DNA of 64,000 nt from Panicum virgatum (taxonomy: Eukaryota; Streptophyta; Magnoliopsida; Poales; Poaceae), in contig NC_053148.1 in NCBI RefSeq assembly GCF_016808335.1, positions 48,066,930-48,130,929 of the forward strand, read 5' to 3'. The notes beneath the pieces were generated by a model that was not told where the DNA came from, made no database searches, and was given only the letters and a program-made list of their open reading frames with translations. This document shows positions 42,861 to 54,220 of this stretch, piece by piece (position 1 is the first letter of the stretch; each line of letters opens with the position of its first letter). The position numbers were made by a program, and so were the translations under genes.

Positions 42861-44139
42861 TATTTTTCAGCGGGATGGCGAGGAACCTATATGTCCCATG
42901 CTGACCCACCTCACCTCTACAGCCGTTGCTTCCCCGCGCAAGCCTGCGGCCCTGCTCCTCCAACCGGCTGCGGCGGAGCTTGAGGGAGTGGATTGGGAAG
43001 GAGCAGATCCACGCCGCCGGCCACTGTGGGGAGGGCGAGATCCGAAGTTGCTCCGGCTCGGCTCGCTTTCTCGTCGGGGAGGGGAGGATCCGGCAGCGCA
43101 GGACGCAGATTCAGTGACGTACGTCGTGACTGACCAGTCATAGAGAGAGAGGAGGGGGGCCGGATCGCGATGGCCTCATGGTGGAGAGGGCCAGATCTTG
43201 ACCGCGCGGGGGCATGACGCTGGAGACCAAGTAGGGACGGCGCAGGCCGCGCGCCCACACCGATGCCCTCACGCTCTCCGCCCGCGCGCCAGTTGCCTCT
43301 TTCGCGGGCCCCTGCTCGCCTCCGCCGCCATGGGCCCAAGCTCCACCGCGGATGCTGGTGCCCTGCCGTAGGCCCAAGCTGCGGGAGGCGCTGGAGGCCT
43401 CCATGGCGGGGGCGCGAGGAGGAAGAGGTGGGGAGGTGGCTCCGGCGAGGCCATGGTGCGAGCAGGGGAGCCATCGGCGCTTCCGGCCATGGAGGCGGAG
43501 GAGTCGAGGGTGAAGAGGAGCTGGCGGCGCTTTCGGCCACCACGCAGAAGCTCCGCTCCAAAGGAGCGGCCGACGCTGGACGCTGTCGGCATCGGATCCG
43601 GCTGCGAAAGTAGAGGCAGGGGAGGCGGCGAGGGTACAGGAGGAGGGGAGCCAACGGCGGAGAAGGCGGGGGGAGGAGCAGGAGGAGGAGAGAGAGAAAG
43701 AAAGAGAGAGAGGAGAAGGAGGGTGTCAGGTGTCATTAAAAAAGAGAGAAAAATTGACCCGTGGATTCGACCGCTTGGTAGTTGTATAGAGGTTGAGATA
43801 TACGATATGACGGATGCGGGGGAAATTGGGATGGGTTAGAGAATTTCGATGGCCGGGATCGAATATTCGTTTTAGAGGATTCTCTAAAAGGGAATTCGTC
43901 GAGATTCTGTCCTCTATACTCAGTTTGTCTGCACCCGTCATACTCTATATTTTATTAACTATACCAATTAATATATATTTTATTCAACCATCTCGAACTA
44001 CCATCTCTTTTTAACAAATAATTTTTTTCCTTTTCTTTTTTCTCTTCATTTCCCTTTTTTCAGTTTTTTTCTTTTCGTTTTTCTCTCTTTTATTCTCCCT
44101 TTCTTTTATTTCCCCTCCTCTCTTTCTCTCTCTCCCCTG
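42861..44139. other. No supported gene; GC-rich then simple sequence
   Basis: 42890-43700 is GC-rich with overlapping frames of low complexity and no domain. It is followed by a GA-rich simple stretch (about 43670-43720), an AT-rich part and a pyrimidine-rich tract (about 44010-44140). Confidence 0.4.
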
Positions 44140-44696
44140 CTCGCCCTTAGGGTTGAAAACGGACGGGAACCTGCGGGAAACACTCACTCCTGTTTCCATT
44201 ACCATATTTTTTGACTGAAAACGGGAGCAGAAGTGGAACAGCCTGTAGAGTAGAATAGCCGATTATACAATAACAGATAAATACAAACAGACATGCAACG
44301 GAAACGCTCAGAAACCGAGAACTTAAGCCGGAATCACAGCAGCCAGCAAGCTGCACTTGCAGCTTGCAGGGCAGCAAGCCTGCATCGAAGCACGACAGCA
44401 CAGCACCACATGAGCAGAGCCCGCACATGGCACACAAATACACAGTGACATAGCTATAATTGGACAAGTAAATTAGACAAACAAGAGAATAACTGAAGCA
44501 CCATAGCAGCACACAAGTCACAGCAACAAACACTCTATTCATCTGTCTTGTTTTTCTCTCGCATCAAATCAGTATCAGCCACCAGTCAGTCAGCAGTACT
44601 TTTCTCTTATAATAAATCAGCACCAGCTACCAGCCACAGTCAGCCGGACAAAGTTAATAGGGTCCACAATTCCACATGACCAAACAACAAACAATC

Positions 44697-44833
44697 ACCG
44701 CGTTCGGCAGGCTGGAGCTGGAGCTGGAGTGGTGTGAGAAAAAAACACTATTACCTGGCTGGTGGCTAGAGCTGGAGTGGTGTGAGAGGAAATTACTGTA
44801 GGGATGGAGTCCTACCCACCAGCCGAACACGGT
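44697..44833. mobile_element. Short MITE, second copy of the 'ACCGTGTTCGGC' family
   Basis: Ends ACCGCGTTCGGC and GCCGAACACGGT. It is 137 bp, in inverted orientation relative to 13368-13506, with the same GCTGGAGCTGGAG words. Nested in the hAT-type element. Confidence 0.7.
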
Positions 44834-44880
44834 GAATAGGTAACTTATGGAGATTGGTAGTATCAGACTCCCTGCCTCAA

Positions 44881-45222
44881 GGGTTGTTTGGTTTCAGGGC
44901 TAAAGTTTAGACTACGTCTCATTCAAGAGAATCTTGATATTTATTAATATTAAATAAAATATGATTACAAAACTAACTGTAGAACCTGTGGCTAAATTGC
45001 GAGACGAATCTAACGAGGTATATTAATCCGTAATTAGCAGATGGTTACTGTAGCATACTATAGTAGATCATGAATTAATTAGGTTCATTAAATTCGTCTC
45101 GCAAATTAGCACCCATCTGTCAAAAATATTTTATAAATAAATTTTATTTAATCTCCCTAAATAATAAGATTCTCTTCGATGTGACAGAGACTAAAAAGAA
45201 ATCCCTGAAAACAAACATGCCC
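44881..45222. mobile_element. MITE with 'GGGTTGTTTGGTTTCAGGG' ends
   Basis: The left end GGGTTGTTTGGTTTCAGGGC matches the reverse complement of the right end (GGGCATGTTTGTTTTCAGGG). It contains an internal inverted pair GAGACGAATC / AATTCGTCTC. 342 bp, non-coding, nested in the hAT-type element. Confidence 0.65.
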
Positions 45223-45591
45223 TCGAGCGCCTCCGCAGCTGATGGGAGATTGGTAGCATCAGGCTCCGCCGGTCCGCCCATAGTGCTGTCGCGGGGCTCA
45301 CAACTGCACCGAGCTGTTTGGTTTTGATGGTGTGCCGCATGGCCTTAGGCTGTCCACAATGGCAAGAGCAAAAGCAAATTTGCTCTTGCCTCGTTTCCCA
45401 CGGCTTCTCTGTCTACAGTGCCAAACAGTACATCTACAGTACCAAACAGTAGATTTACTCCTCCATTTCCTCCTATCGCTGTGGACGGTCTTATCCTATA
45501 AAATCCGCGGTGAGCGAATCGAGTTGCGAGCGTGGTTTATTTCACCATGGGCAGTCTGCAGGTGCAGCTCCGCGCCTCCGCAGCTGATGGA

Positions 45592-45795
45592 GGCCCGTTT
45601 AGTTCCCAAAATTTTTCCTACAGTACCCATCACATTAAATCTTTTGAAAAAAATAACTAATTACATAGTCTAACTGATTAGCACGAGATGAATCTTTTAA
45701 GCCTAATTAGTTCATGATTGGACATTATTTATTAAGTAACAACGAAACGTGCTACAGTAACTTTTCACCCTACTTTTCGCAAACTAAATGCGGCC
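45592..45795. mobile_element. MITE, 'GAGACGAATCTTTTGAG' family
   Basis: A 204-bp element with ends GGCCCGTTTAGTT and AACTAAATGCGGCC and the hallmark GAGATGAATCTTTTAAGCCT inside. Nested in the hAT-type element. Confidence 0.7.
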
Positions 45796-45891
45796 GGAGA
45801 TGGGGAGCAGCGTTGGCAGGCGGTCACACGGCGCGACCGTGTGAGGATGCCGATGCGCCGTTTGCCCGAGTCGGATCGGGGTCTGGGGGTG

Positions 45892-46563
45892 TGGCCGCCT
45901 GGGGCTCCTATCTATCTTGTGGAAGATAGATAAAATATATATCTTTAAAGCCCACTTTGACCCAATTATTTGTTATAAATATGTTCAACATCTTAGTAGA
46001 ATTAAATCAACATTTTACTAAATATGTTCAACATTTGGCTTTCAAAACGTTGAAACTGTGAAAATAAAATATTGAAATTGGAAACATAAAATGTTGAGAA
46101 TATTAAAATAGAAATGTTGAACGGTAATTTTTTTCGGGCGGCAGTGTGCGCGGGTGCGGCATAGCAGCAGCATCATCCAGCAGTGCGCAGCCGCATGCAG
46201 CAGCAGCAGCCACACACAGCAGCGGCGGTGGCAGCCAGCAGCCAGCAGCGCAGCAGCAGCGGCAGCCCGCGCGCGCAGCGCAGCAGCCCCATGCAGCAGC
46301 GGCGGCGGCCCGTAGCGCGTAGCACAGGGCGGCAGCAGAAACAGCGCGCAGCGGCGACGGCGTGCGACGCGCAGGCGGGCGCAGTGCTCGCGACAATGCG
46401 GTGGGCGAGGCGGCGGCGCAGCGCACGGTGATGAAAGGGGCAGGAGAGGAAAGATGATAGGGTTGAGGAGATCCAACGGATGAGATGATTTGTACGAATC
46501 TCAAATATTGGAAGATGAGAAAGAAAAAATTTTCCGGAAGATATATAGGATTTTCGGGCCGCC
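45892..46563. mobile_element. Possible Mutator-type element with CAG-rich cargo
   Basis: The left block TCCTATCTATCTTGTGGAA matches, with mismatches, the reverse complement of the right block TTCCGGAAGATATATAGGA. Between them is AT-rich DNA and a GC-rich core (about 46140-46440) full of CAG and GCAGC triplets. Limits are approximate and no TSD was confirmed. Confidence 0.35.
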
Positions 46564-46798
46564 TGTGCCTGGATGCGGGCTGGGGTTTTTTGGGCCAAAA
46601 TAGGCCTTTGCTAATGGACTTCTAAACCGGGCTAGAATCTAAACGGGATGGAAACGGAATATTCCAAATCCCGTTTGCAGTAATCCCGCACGATCCCGTC
46701 CCGTTAGCGGATTTTTCCCGGAAACCCGAAAACAGACGGGATATAAACAGTATACGGTACGGGACTGTCCCGTCCGTTTTCAACCATTGGCTCGTCCT

Positions 46799-47203
46799 CC
46801 TTGCGGCCGCACCGGTTCCCGTCTCTGCACTCTCTATCTCCCCGTCTCCGGCGGCCACACCGGCGCCGCCCCCACGCCTGCTCCCTCCACCGGCGAACCG
46901 CGGAGCTGCACCGCCCCTCCCCTGCTCCCTCCGCTCGGTTTGGCTGGAGGTGGACCGAAGCGGGGCGGTGGGGAAAGGCCGGCGCGCCTCGATCTCGTAG
47001 ATCTGGGCGGCGGCCGCGGCGCAGGGCGGCCCGGAGCGGCGGCGGAAGCGGCTTGGCGCGGAGCTGCTGCGGCGGAAGCGGCGGGGCGGTTTCTTCCGCG
47101 CTACGCTTGCGGACGGGCCGGCCACTGCGGGTAGCCTAGCCCCAAAACTCCAAACCGAGTTCTGATAGACTTGAGAGGAATCAGGAATCAGAGGGTGCCC
47201 GAT
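46799..47203 (+). promoter_or_regulatory. Presumed ATG12 promoter and 5' leader region
   Basis: GC-rich DNA between the hAT-type element and the duplicated ATG12 first exon. No TATA box that I would defend. The hAT-type element ends only about 470 bp before the first ATG, so it may limit or supply promoter sequence. Confidence 0.35.
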
Positions 47204-47659
47204 TTCCAACTTCCGAGGAGCCGTTGCCGTCACCGGACCTGTTGTCATCGTAGTCCCGATGGCCGCGGAAGTGGATCAGAAAGGTTCTTCGCAACACCGG
47301 CAACTCCGGCCACCTTTGTGAGTTGTTATCTTCTTCCCTTTTTCATCTTTCCTGATCTCCCTACCGTTATGGGATTGCAGTGGTGGTGCACGTGCGATCG
47401 ACGGGTGATGCCCCGATACTGAAGCAATCCATTCCAACTTCCGAGGAGCCGTTGCCGTCACCGGACCTGTTGTCATCGTAGTCCCGATGGCCGCGGAAGT
47501 GGATCAGAAAGGTTCTTCGCAACACCGGCAACTCCGGCCACCTTTGTGAGTTGTTATCTTCTTCCCTTTTTCATCTTTCCTGATCTCCCTACCGTTATGG
47601 GATTGCAGTGGTGGTGCACGTGCGATCGACGGGTGATGCCCCGATACTGAAGCAATCCA
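47204..47659 (+). repeat. 228-bp tandem duplication of ATG12 exons 1-2
   Basis: 47204-47431 and 47432-47659 are essentially identical. Each unit has 5' leader, exon 1, intron 1 and most of exon 2. The first unit stops in the middle of exon 2 (after AAGCAATCC); the second runs on into the rest of the gene. Confidence 0.95.
47259..47431 (+). pseudogene. ATG12: Duplicated ATG12 exon 1 and truncated exon 2
   Basis: Exon 1 copy at 47259-47283 (MAADVD-like start MAAEVDQK, intact donor) and exon 2 copy from 47381, cut at 47431 by the duplication junction. If exon 1 here were spliced to exon 2 here, the frame would run into duplicated leader sequence and stop at a TAG near 47479-47481. If it were spliced past this unit to the acceptor at 47608, normal ATG12 would still result. 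Confidence 0.8.
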
Positions 47660-48829
47660 AATTCAAGGTGTGAGTTCCGTCTCCTCGTCATCCCTCTTGT
47701 TTCCATACTGAGAGAAGGGTAGAATACTAGATCGATATATCGATATATTTCATGCAATGGTTGTGATGCTTGTGAAGTAATTGCGACACAGTTGCTTACA
47801 TGCTGCATATTGATACCATTTTTTTTCCTGTTTTCTGAAATAGTGAAATAAGTATTTCTCTATCGTAGTTCTATAGACACAATTTTTTTCTCATGTTACT
47901 TAGGAAACTTTAGTTCAATTGGTTGATTCATTAAGTCCTACCATCTTTTGTTATTGCTGTGCTGAAATTGGTTTAAGGGGTTCTCCTTATTTTTCTTACA
48001 ATCAACTTGATTAGGCTGTTTTTTGTATATCTCTACCAGATTTCGGGACGAGATAAATTTTTGAAGGTCATTGAGTTTCTTCGCCGACAACTTCATCAGG
48101 ATACACTGGTAGGAACAAGATTGTTAGTTATTTGAGAATTTAGTCTGTGACATGCTGGAATGTTACTAACTATTGTTTGTGTTGTCAACAGTTTGTCTAT
48201 ATCAACAGTGCATTTTCGCCAAACCCAGACGAACTGGTAATTGACTTGTATAACGTAAGATTCTTACCAAAAATGTACTTACACCAATTTTTCTTGAATC
48301 TTTACTCGAAAATTGATGTCTCTGCATATTTTTTTTGTATCACTTTGTTACAACATCTAATAGTTCTTGAGTTTCCTTTAGTAGTTTGTTTTCGTATATG
48401 TTCAAAGATTGATGTATATCAGAACAACTTAATCACATGAGTTTTCATCTAGAAACATTGGCGACTATAGAGTCCTGGTATTATGCATTCCTGCCTGTCG
48501 ATGTCTATCAGAACAACTTAATCAAATACGGTTTCATCTAGAAACATTGATGACCATAGAGATTATGCATTCCTGCCTACTAGATTGATGCCTATCACAA
48601 TTACTGAATGATTTCATGATTTCGGATAGGTTACTTCTGCAAACAATGACCACTGACCACCATAAAGTACCGGCCTTGATTGTACTTACTAGTTTTTAGA
48701 TTTCTTCTGTCCATGTGACATACAGACTAGAAAAAAAGGGTGGCTAACTTCTTATTTTTGACACTGCAGAACTTTGGAATTGATGGGAAACTGGTGGTAA
48801 ATTATGCTTTATCAGCAGCATGGGGCTGA
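47487..48829 (+). CDS. ATG12: ATG12, ubiquitin-like autophagy protein (5 exons)
   Basis: ATG12 is a ubiquitin-fold protein that is joined through its C-terminal glycine to ATG5, using ATG7 and ATG10. The conjugate then promotes ATG8 lipidation on the forming autophagosome. Exons: 47487-47511, 47609-47667, 48040-48108, 48192-48254 and 48770-48829. All introns are GT-AG and all phases fit. The 91-residue product starts [20 protein letters not shown], contains [20 protein letters not shown] and [20 protein letters not shown], and ends NYALSAAWG with the essential terminal glycine. Length is as expected for plant ATG12. The second ATG of the tandem duplication was taken as start because only it leads directly into a complete exon 2; the upstream ATG at 47259 is an alternative with the same first exon. 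Confidence 0.93.
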
Positions 48830-49624
48830 AGTTGCTGCAGCAGCAAAGAGATAGACCCTGAAAATTCTTCCTAGCGATTGTAAATCACATCTAGTTTTAG
48901 TGCTAATGAGACTGTAAATGTAATTTTGTAAAGGTTATTATTCACCTGTATTTCTATTGTAGACGATTCCACCTGTACTGTTCATCACGTTGCACCACAG
49001 CCCGTGCTCGTGCATGTGGCTTTCTGGATTGTGTAATGCACCAGCGCAGGTGGTGGATTGGAAGGACTGTCTTAACCACTTCATTATGTTGACCCCTTTT
49101 GTCCCTGAAATGTGGTGGTTGTTTCTGAAACTGGGGCTCTAGGGCTTAATTTTTCCTTGGGCCGAGTTGATTGCCATCAAATTTCCCGTTCAAGATTTGT
49201 AGCATGTGACAACGAGATGAGATTTTTTTTTAGAAACAAAAATGAGACGTGCAGTCTCTTCTTTCTCCGTTTGTGGCCCAGTTCATGCGTGGGTACAGAA
49301 AATAACTTAAGGGAGCCCCTAAATAACTTTATCGCAATGTCTAAGAAGCGACAGGTCGCGCTAGCGACCTTTCGCGCAACCCCTGCGGCACAGCAGGCCA
49401 ACACGGGCCTAGGTGTGAAACCTTTCGCGCAACCCCCACGGCCCAGCAGGCCAACACAGGCCTAGGTGAACATCCGGCCTCCCTCCACATAGACAAGAAG
49501 CCTTCTCTCTTTGTCAGCAGTTCAGACACAACAGGCGGGCGGCCTCCTGTGGCGGCGGAGCCAAGAGCGCGACTTCGGCGACTCCGCGATTCCGGCGACC
49601 GCGGGAAGACAACTTCGGCGAGGA
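48830..49624. other. ATG12 3' UTR and intergenic DNA
   Basis: The first 150 bases or so are probably the ATG12 3' UTR. Further on there is no supported gene. A 53-bp unit starting CCTTTCGCGCAAC is repeated in tandem at 49368-49472, next to the palindrome AGGTCGCGCTAGCGACCT. Confidence 0.45.
49368..49472. repeat. Two-copy 53-bp tandem repeat
   Basis: CCTTTCGCGCAACCCC...CAGGCCAACAC...GGCCTAGGTG occurs twice with a few mismatches. Confidence 0.75.
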
Positions 49625-50504
49625 CACGGGCGGGCCCAGGATTTGGAGCATGGGTATTCAAAATTTTCAAAGACTTTTTTTGACAGCCTCAAATATAGAC
49701 TCATATCACATAATCCATTGCTACCCTTTCCAAAAAAAAGACCTCATCAAGAATTAGTGGTGGCACTACCATTCTTCTCTAAAAATTTAACGCAAATTCG
49801 CTATCAGTTTATCACAAACATTTTTTGCTCACTGCATTGCTAACGATTCACCACAAATTCACAACTATTCACCTATTACAAGGGTTTATTAACAAAGCAT
49901 GAAACATTAGACCTGCGATGCTGCCGCCCACCGTCCTTGCGGCCTTGGGCACTAGGCTGTGCGCTGTGCGTGGCGCTTGGGCGTGGCGCCTCCGCGCCGA
50001 GCAGCTTGCAGGCAAGAGGGGCTGGTACCTTGGTGCCCCACGCCATGTGCCTGATGCCTATGCGCCTAGCCGGCCTGCTCGGAGCCGCCTCCCGGCAAGC
50101 GGAGTACCGGAGCCGCAACAGTCTGGGCTCGGGCCACGACTAACTGCCGCCGTCCGCCCATTCCTCGTTCGCCGCAGTCTGGCCGCCGGCAAGGGTCCGC
50201 CGATGCGCACCTCCAGTCTAGGATTCTTGGGCGAAAGGGCGGTCTTGGAAGGGGGCAATACTGCAGGATGGATCAGGTGCTGATATGGGCCATATTTTTG
50301 GACGGCAGGTGAGGAGGGTGAGGAGATGGACTTACTATTATTTTTGGGCTTGAACAAGAGAAGGAGAGACGGTAGGCCTGTTATACTGTGGAGTTCTTTT
50401 TTTTTTGAATCATATACATGGGATACAACACATATACAAAGTTTTATGCCAAAAATAATGGGTATTCAGTTGAATACCCTTGAATTCAACTGGGCCCGCC
50501 CCTG
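49625..50504. mobile_element. Non-autonomous hAT element, 880 bp, perfect TSD
   Basis: Ends CACGGGCGGGCCCAG and CTGGGCCCGCCCCTG (inverted repeat with one mismatch), with a further inverted GGGTATTCAA block. A perfect 8-bp duplication GGCGAGGA flanks it (49617-49624 and 50505-50512). The middle (about 49915-50280) is GC-rich and unlike the AT-rich arms, so it may be captured host sequence. No transposase. Confidence 0.9.
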
Positions 50505-50512
50505 GGCGAGGA

Positions 50513-51800
50513 GCGACGGCAAGAGAGCGCCCCAATCTTCCCGCGGTATGAGCCCGAACCCCACCCCCCTCTCCCGCAGCTTTTGGTACCCAATCCCCAT
50601 CATTTCGATCCGATTCAGGCGAGTGGCTCGGCTCTGCGGCGTGACGCGCTGCGATGATTCGTGCAGCGGAGGGCGGTGGAGGAGGACGGGGAGGCGCTCG
50701 TGCAGTGCTGCGAGCTGCAACTAGTGGCAGACCCAGAGATTTTATAGAGTCTGGGCACATATAATAGTTGATAATAAGCTTACACAAGCATATCGACTAC
50801 TAACATTAGCAAAGTTGACTATATTAGCTTGATTTAGTTATTTTTGGATGATCTTATTAGTTAAGTATAACTATTGATTGACAAAAAACGAGTAAAAAAC
50901 AAATTTTCAGTAAGTTGTTTGGCTCCGGGAGATTTTATAACTAACAAATCGTCTTGTTACTCATATGCAACGAAGTCGCGCTATTTGCCTGCTCTTATTG
51001 TGCCTTACTCAATTGGTATTGGCTCCTGCTCACAGTTTAAATATGTGCCTGTAAGACTGCAACTGCTCAACTGCTACTGGCTCCCTCCTGCTCCTGCTCA
51101 CGGGAGCCCGGGCCAGTGCCCCGGCTAGCCGGGCCCTGGGTCAACGAGGGCGCTGGGTGGTCGGAGTGGGGACTGCCCGTGCGGTGGTGCGCAGGGGTTT
51201 CGAGGGGGGAGCATGACGCACGCGGGTCTTGAGCTTGAGTGGGGTTGGCGTCCGGGAGGCATAGGATTTTGGTCGCGGGAGGGAGGTAGGGAGGGCCCTG
51301 GTTGGGGAGGATTTGACCATCACACCCCCCCCCCCTCTTGGGGATTTTGATGCTTAATCATAACGAATTTGATGCCCTAATCCACTGGCGAGCAACATCC
51401 CCCTCTGAAAAAATATTACAAGTCGTGCTATTCCTTTTTGCATGTAAATATTGTCAAGTTACAAAATGTTGTAGCGACAAGTTTAGAGAGTCATGTTAGG
51501 GCGAGGGCACTGTCAAATGCTACAATATAAACTGTCAAGTTACTTTGAGATTAATTTGAGATTGTGATTCTAGTTTGTATCTGCTTTTTCATGCATGAAT
51601 TTCAACAATATATGTACTATGGGCCATCTCATTTTAGAAAGTAAGATCTATTCTATTGAAATTTGACCAAAAACATTTTGTGTTTGGCGAAATTGAGTTC
51701 TACTTATAGTTGATCATATATTTTCAACTACCAACATAATAGCTATATACAAGATATATGCAGCTAATGTTCTGAATGTATTGTGCCATGCTTTCATTTT
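50513..51800. other. No supported gene; possible degenerate transposon
   Basis: AGTGGCAGACCCAGAG near 50726 and the reverse complement of GGGCCCTGGGTC near 51130 look like the diverged ends of one more DNA element of the 'ggcggacccag' type, but no TSD was found. The rest is AT-rich without domains. Confidence 0.3.
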
Positions 51801-52076
51801 TCAGGCTGCAGATATACTAGCCGAGGGTATCAGTGCCGAGGTATTTCATTTTCTCATGCAGGCCATCATAATTTACTTATGGTTTAGTAATTCTTTGTTC
51901 AGGTAATCAATCTTCATTCAATTCGACTGCTGGATAGAGCTGCTATCAACATGGGATTTGTAGCGTCAAGTTTTACAGATTTATGATATAGTGTCAAGTT
52001 ACATTTTAACTGTACCACAAGCTATTTTTGTGATACAGTGACATGTTTTTGGTCTTTTCTATGTGTATGTTCAGCA

Positions 52077-53440
52077 TGGCTAGAAAACGGAAACTTGAAA
52101 CTGTCGATCATCCTTTCCCACCGAGAAGGAGTATAAGAGCATCTTCTAAATCAGACTTAGAAGGTGGGGTGGAGGGGGGACAGGGAGCTCACAAGCAGAG
52201 GATGATAGTAATGATGCCCCCTCGCCAAAGAGAGTCACTAGAGCAAGTTTCAGAAATATCAAGGGAATCCCAAATCAAGATGCTGCAAACAAAAAGGTGT
52301 AAGGATATCATCATCATTGGCGATGAAGTAAAGCACAAATCAAAGGGGAAAGAGGCAATGGATGGATGCAAAACAATTAAGAAGCAATCGGATAAGGTTC
52401 AACACAACCTTTTTTTGGTTTGCAAATTTTTATATGTTCTACATTTGAGTACCTTTTTTTGTTCTTTTCCGCGCCCATTTTCTGATTTTTTTCACAACCT
52501 CTTTTTTTCCATGGTTCAGGATTTGAGGAAAAAGGGATTAGCTAGAAGATTCATGTTTATCAATAGTACACTAGAACAAGAACAGAAAAAAAAGGCCATC
52601 CAACGTTTTGATTTCGAGGGGTTGCTTTTGATTCAATGTTGGCCAGTTCCAGAGAATATATTTATGGCTCATCAAAAGATTTGATGTCACAAGATCCGAA
52701 TTGGTCATACCTTACAGGGGCAGAATAAAGGTTGATGACCATACTGTCCAGAAGATACTGGGGATCCCAATGGGTGAAGAGCATATTGATTATGCAAAGA
52801 ATAGCTTCTCTGATACATATGAATAATTCTACAAAGTTTTCAACCATGAAAATGATCAAAGAGCACCATCATTCACTAAAGCTGAAAGTTGGTTATTGGG
52901 AAAGGGAAAGAAGAGGAGTGATACATTATGGCTGTGGTATTGGCTTGAGTTCGCTATCAGCTCATTCTTGTGTCCCACTTCAAACACACCTTTGTGTGTG
53001 CGGGCCTTCCATGCGATTGCAGATGCAGGAAAGATCAGAAAATACAATTGGTGCAGGCATGTGGTTGAAAGGTTGATTAAAGACATCACACATTTCAATC
53101 AAGGAGGAAGGAAATCAGTGTCGGGCTGCCTCCTTTTCCTAACGTTATGCCGCAGCATCTTTATTTTCACTCACACAATGCAAGTTGTTTGTTTTTTCCA
53201 ACTATATATTCTGACCCTCCCCACCAATACATACGGTACATGCATATTTTGTATTTGGATGCCCTCGACATCGGAGATGTTGTAGATCAATCTGCAGAAG
53301 TAAGAGTTTTTGTTTGGACACGAAGATCAATTTGGGAAGTTACATGTAAGTCATATGTCCAGCTTTTTTCAGCTTTTTTTTTCTCGGGGAGTACCAATCC
53401 GCATCTTACCGAAGTAGCAACTTCACTTATGGACATGTAC
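52077..53440 (+). pseudogene. Degenerate multi-copy grass gene, function unknown
   Basis: Begins MARKRKLETVDHPFPPRRS with a basic, low-complexity region. It then carries FINSTLEQEQKKKAIQRFDF and EGLLLIQCWPVPENIF, and, after a frameshift near 52670, RFDVTRSELVIPYRGRIKVD, KILGIPMGEEHIDY, an in-frame TAA at 52824-52826, LWLWYWLEFAISSFLCPTSN and KYNWCRHVVERLIKD. I recognise the pattern ('...FEGLL.I......WLI..FD......L.I....I.V....V..ILGIP.G') from large grass families resembling the plant mobile domain or the N-terminal part of ULP1-type transposon-associated proteins. I cannot name it more exactly. At least one frameshift and one stop make it a pseudogene. Confidence 0.45.
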
Positions 53441-53499
53441 CAACTTATTCACTAGCATGTTGCAAGTTCACTAATAATTCATATAATGTTTTTCGCACC

Positions 53500-54122
53500 T
53501 CAGCTAAATACCAAAAAAACTCCACCACAATGTTGATACAACCTCAAATGATTGATGACTTTGTTAGCTCAAATATGCCTGTTGAACCAATCACCATGGC
53601 CATTGCCAAGTCTTGATCGGTGATAATATTGACGGGATCCTTGTTACCCATAGCCTTCTTAAATTCAGTAAACAACCACACAAAAGCTTATGTATTTTCA
53701 TTCCTCATGAAGCCACAACCAATATGTATAGTTATACCATTTCTATCAAATACCTATCAAATTTGCACAGTAGAAATAAAATAAGTTGCTACAAAAGTTA
53801 AACATAAGTTGCTACAGAATAACACATAAATTGATATAAGGGGGAAAATGAACTTTTTACCTATGAAAGGAGCACAAGGCATATTATACATGTTGGTCAA
53901 GTAAGATGTGTCAAAAAATATACAATCACCATAGAGCTCATATGATAGAGCATATGATTTTCTTGCTGCACCATCGACCCAAAATAGATTCTCAACCCTA
54001 TCAAATTCATCAAGAGTATAACTGTAAATGAAATCAGGATCTTCCTTCTTCAGCTCCTCAAAGTGATCAAGGGTTGCCTTCATGTCCTTTTCTCGATACT
54101 TAGCACGGTACTGCACTCGCAA
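53500..54122 (-). pseudogene. FAR1-type MULE transposase fragment
   Basis: The minus strand encodes HFEELKKEDPDFIYSYTLDE, FWVDGAARKSYALSYELYGD and CIFFDTSYLTNMYNMPCAPF. A later frame has FTEFKKAMGNKDP-like sequence and a NIITDQDLAMA block. These are the MULE/FAR1 core with the first and second catalytic aspartates (D in FFDTSY, D in ITDQD). The FHY3/FAR1 transcription factors descend from this transposase type. The fragment lacks the N-terminal DNA-binding and C-terminal SWIM domains and is broken between the two blocks. Confidence 0.7.
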
Positions 54123-54220
54123 ATCTTTTGCATCACCTTCTGTGTATGGACAGTTTTCAATACCACCATAAAGCTAAACCATTATCTCATAGATTTATGC
54201 ATGGTGCTGAAGTAAAAAAA

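Larger units (their letters stand above)
44148..46790. mobile_element. Non-autonomous hAT-type element carrying other MITEs
   Basis: The left end TAGGGTTGAAAACGGACGGG and the right end, whose reverse complement contains GGTTGAAAACGGACG, form inverted repeats. Flanking 8-bp words CTCGCCCT (44140-44147) and CTCGTCCT (46791-46798) differ by one base, as expected for an older 8-bp TSD. No transposase is present. The interior is a composite of at least three MITEs (44697, 44881, 45592), a possible Mutator-type element (about 45892-46563) and GC-rich CAGCAG-type sequence. Confidence 0.7.

Noticed and set aside
49918..50283. 121-codon frame within the 880-bp hAT element
   Set aside because: No domain, restricted to the GC-rich core of a non-autonomous element. 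Treated as possible captured sequence, not as a gene.
50720..51140. A further hAT element between AGTGGCAGACCCAG and CTGGGTC
   Set aside because: The ends match poorly and no 8-bp duplication could be found, so it is only mentioned as possible.
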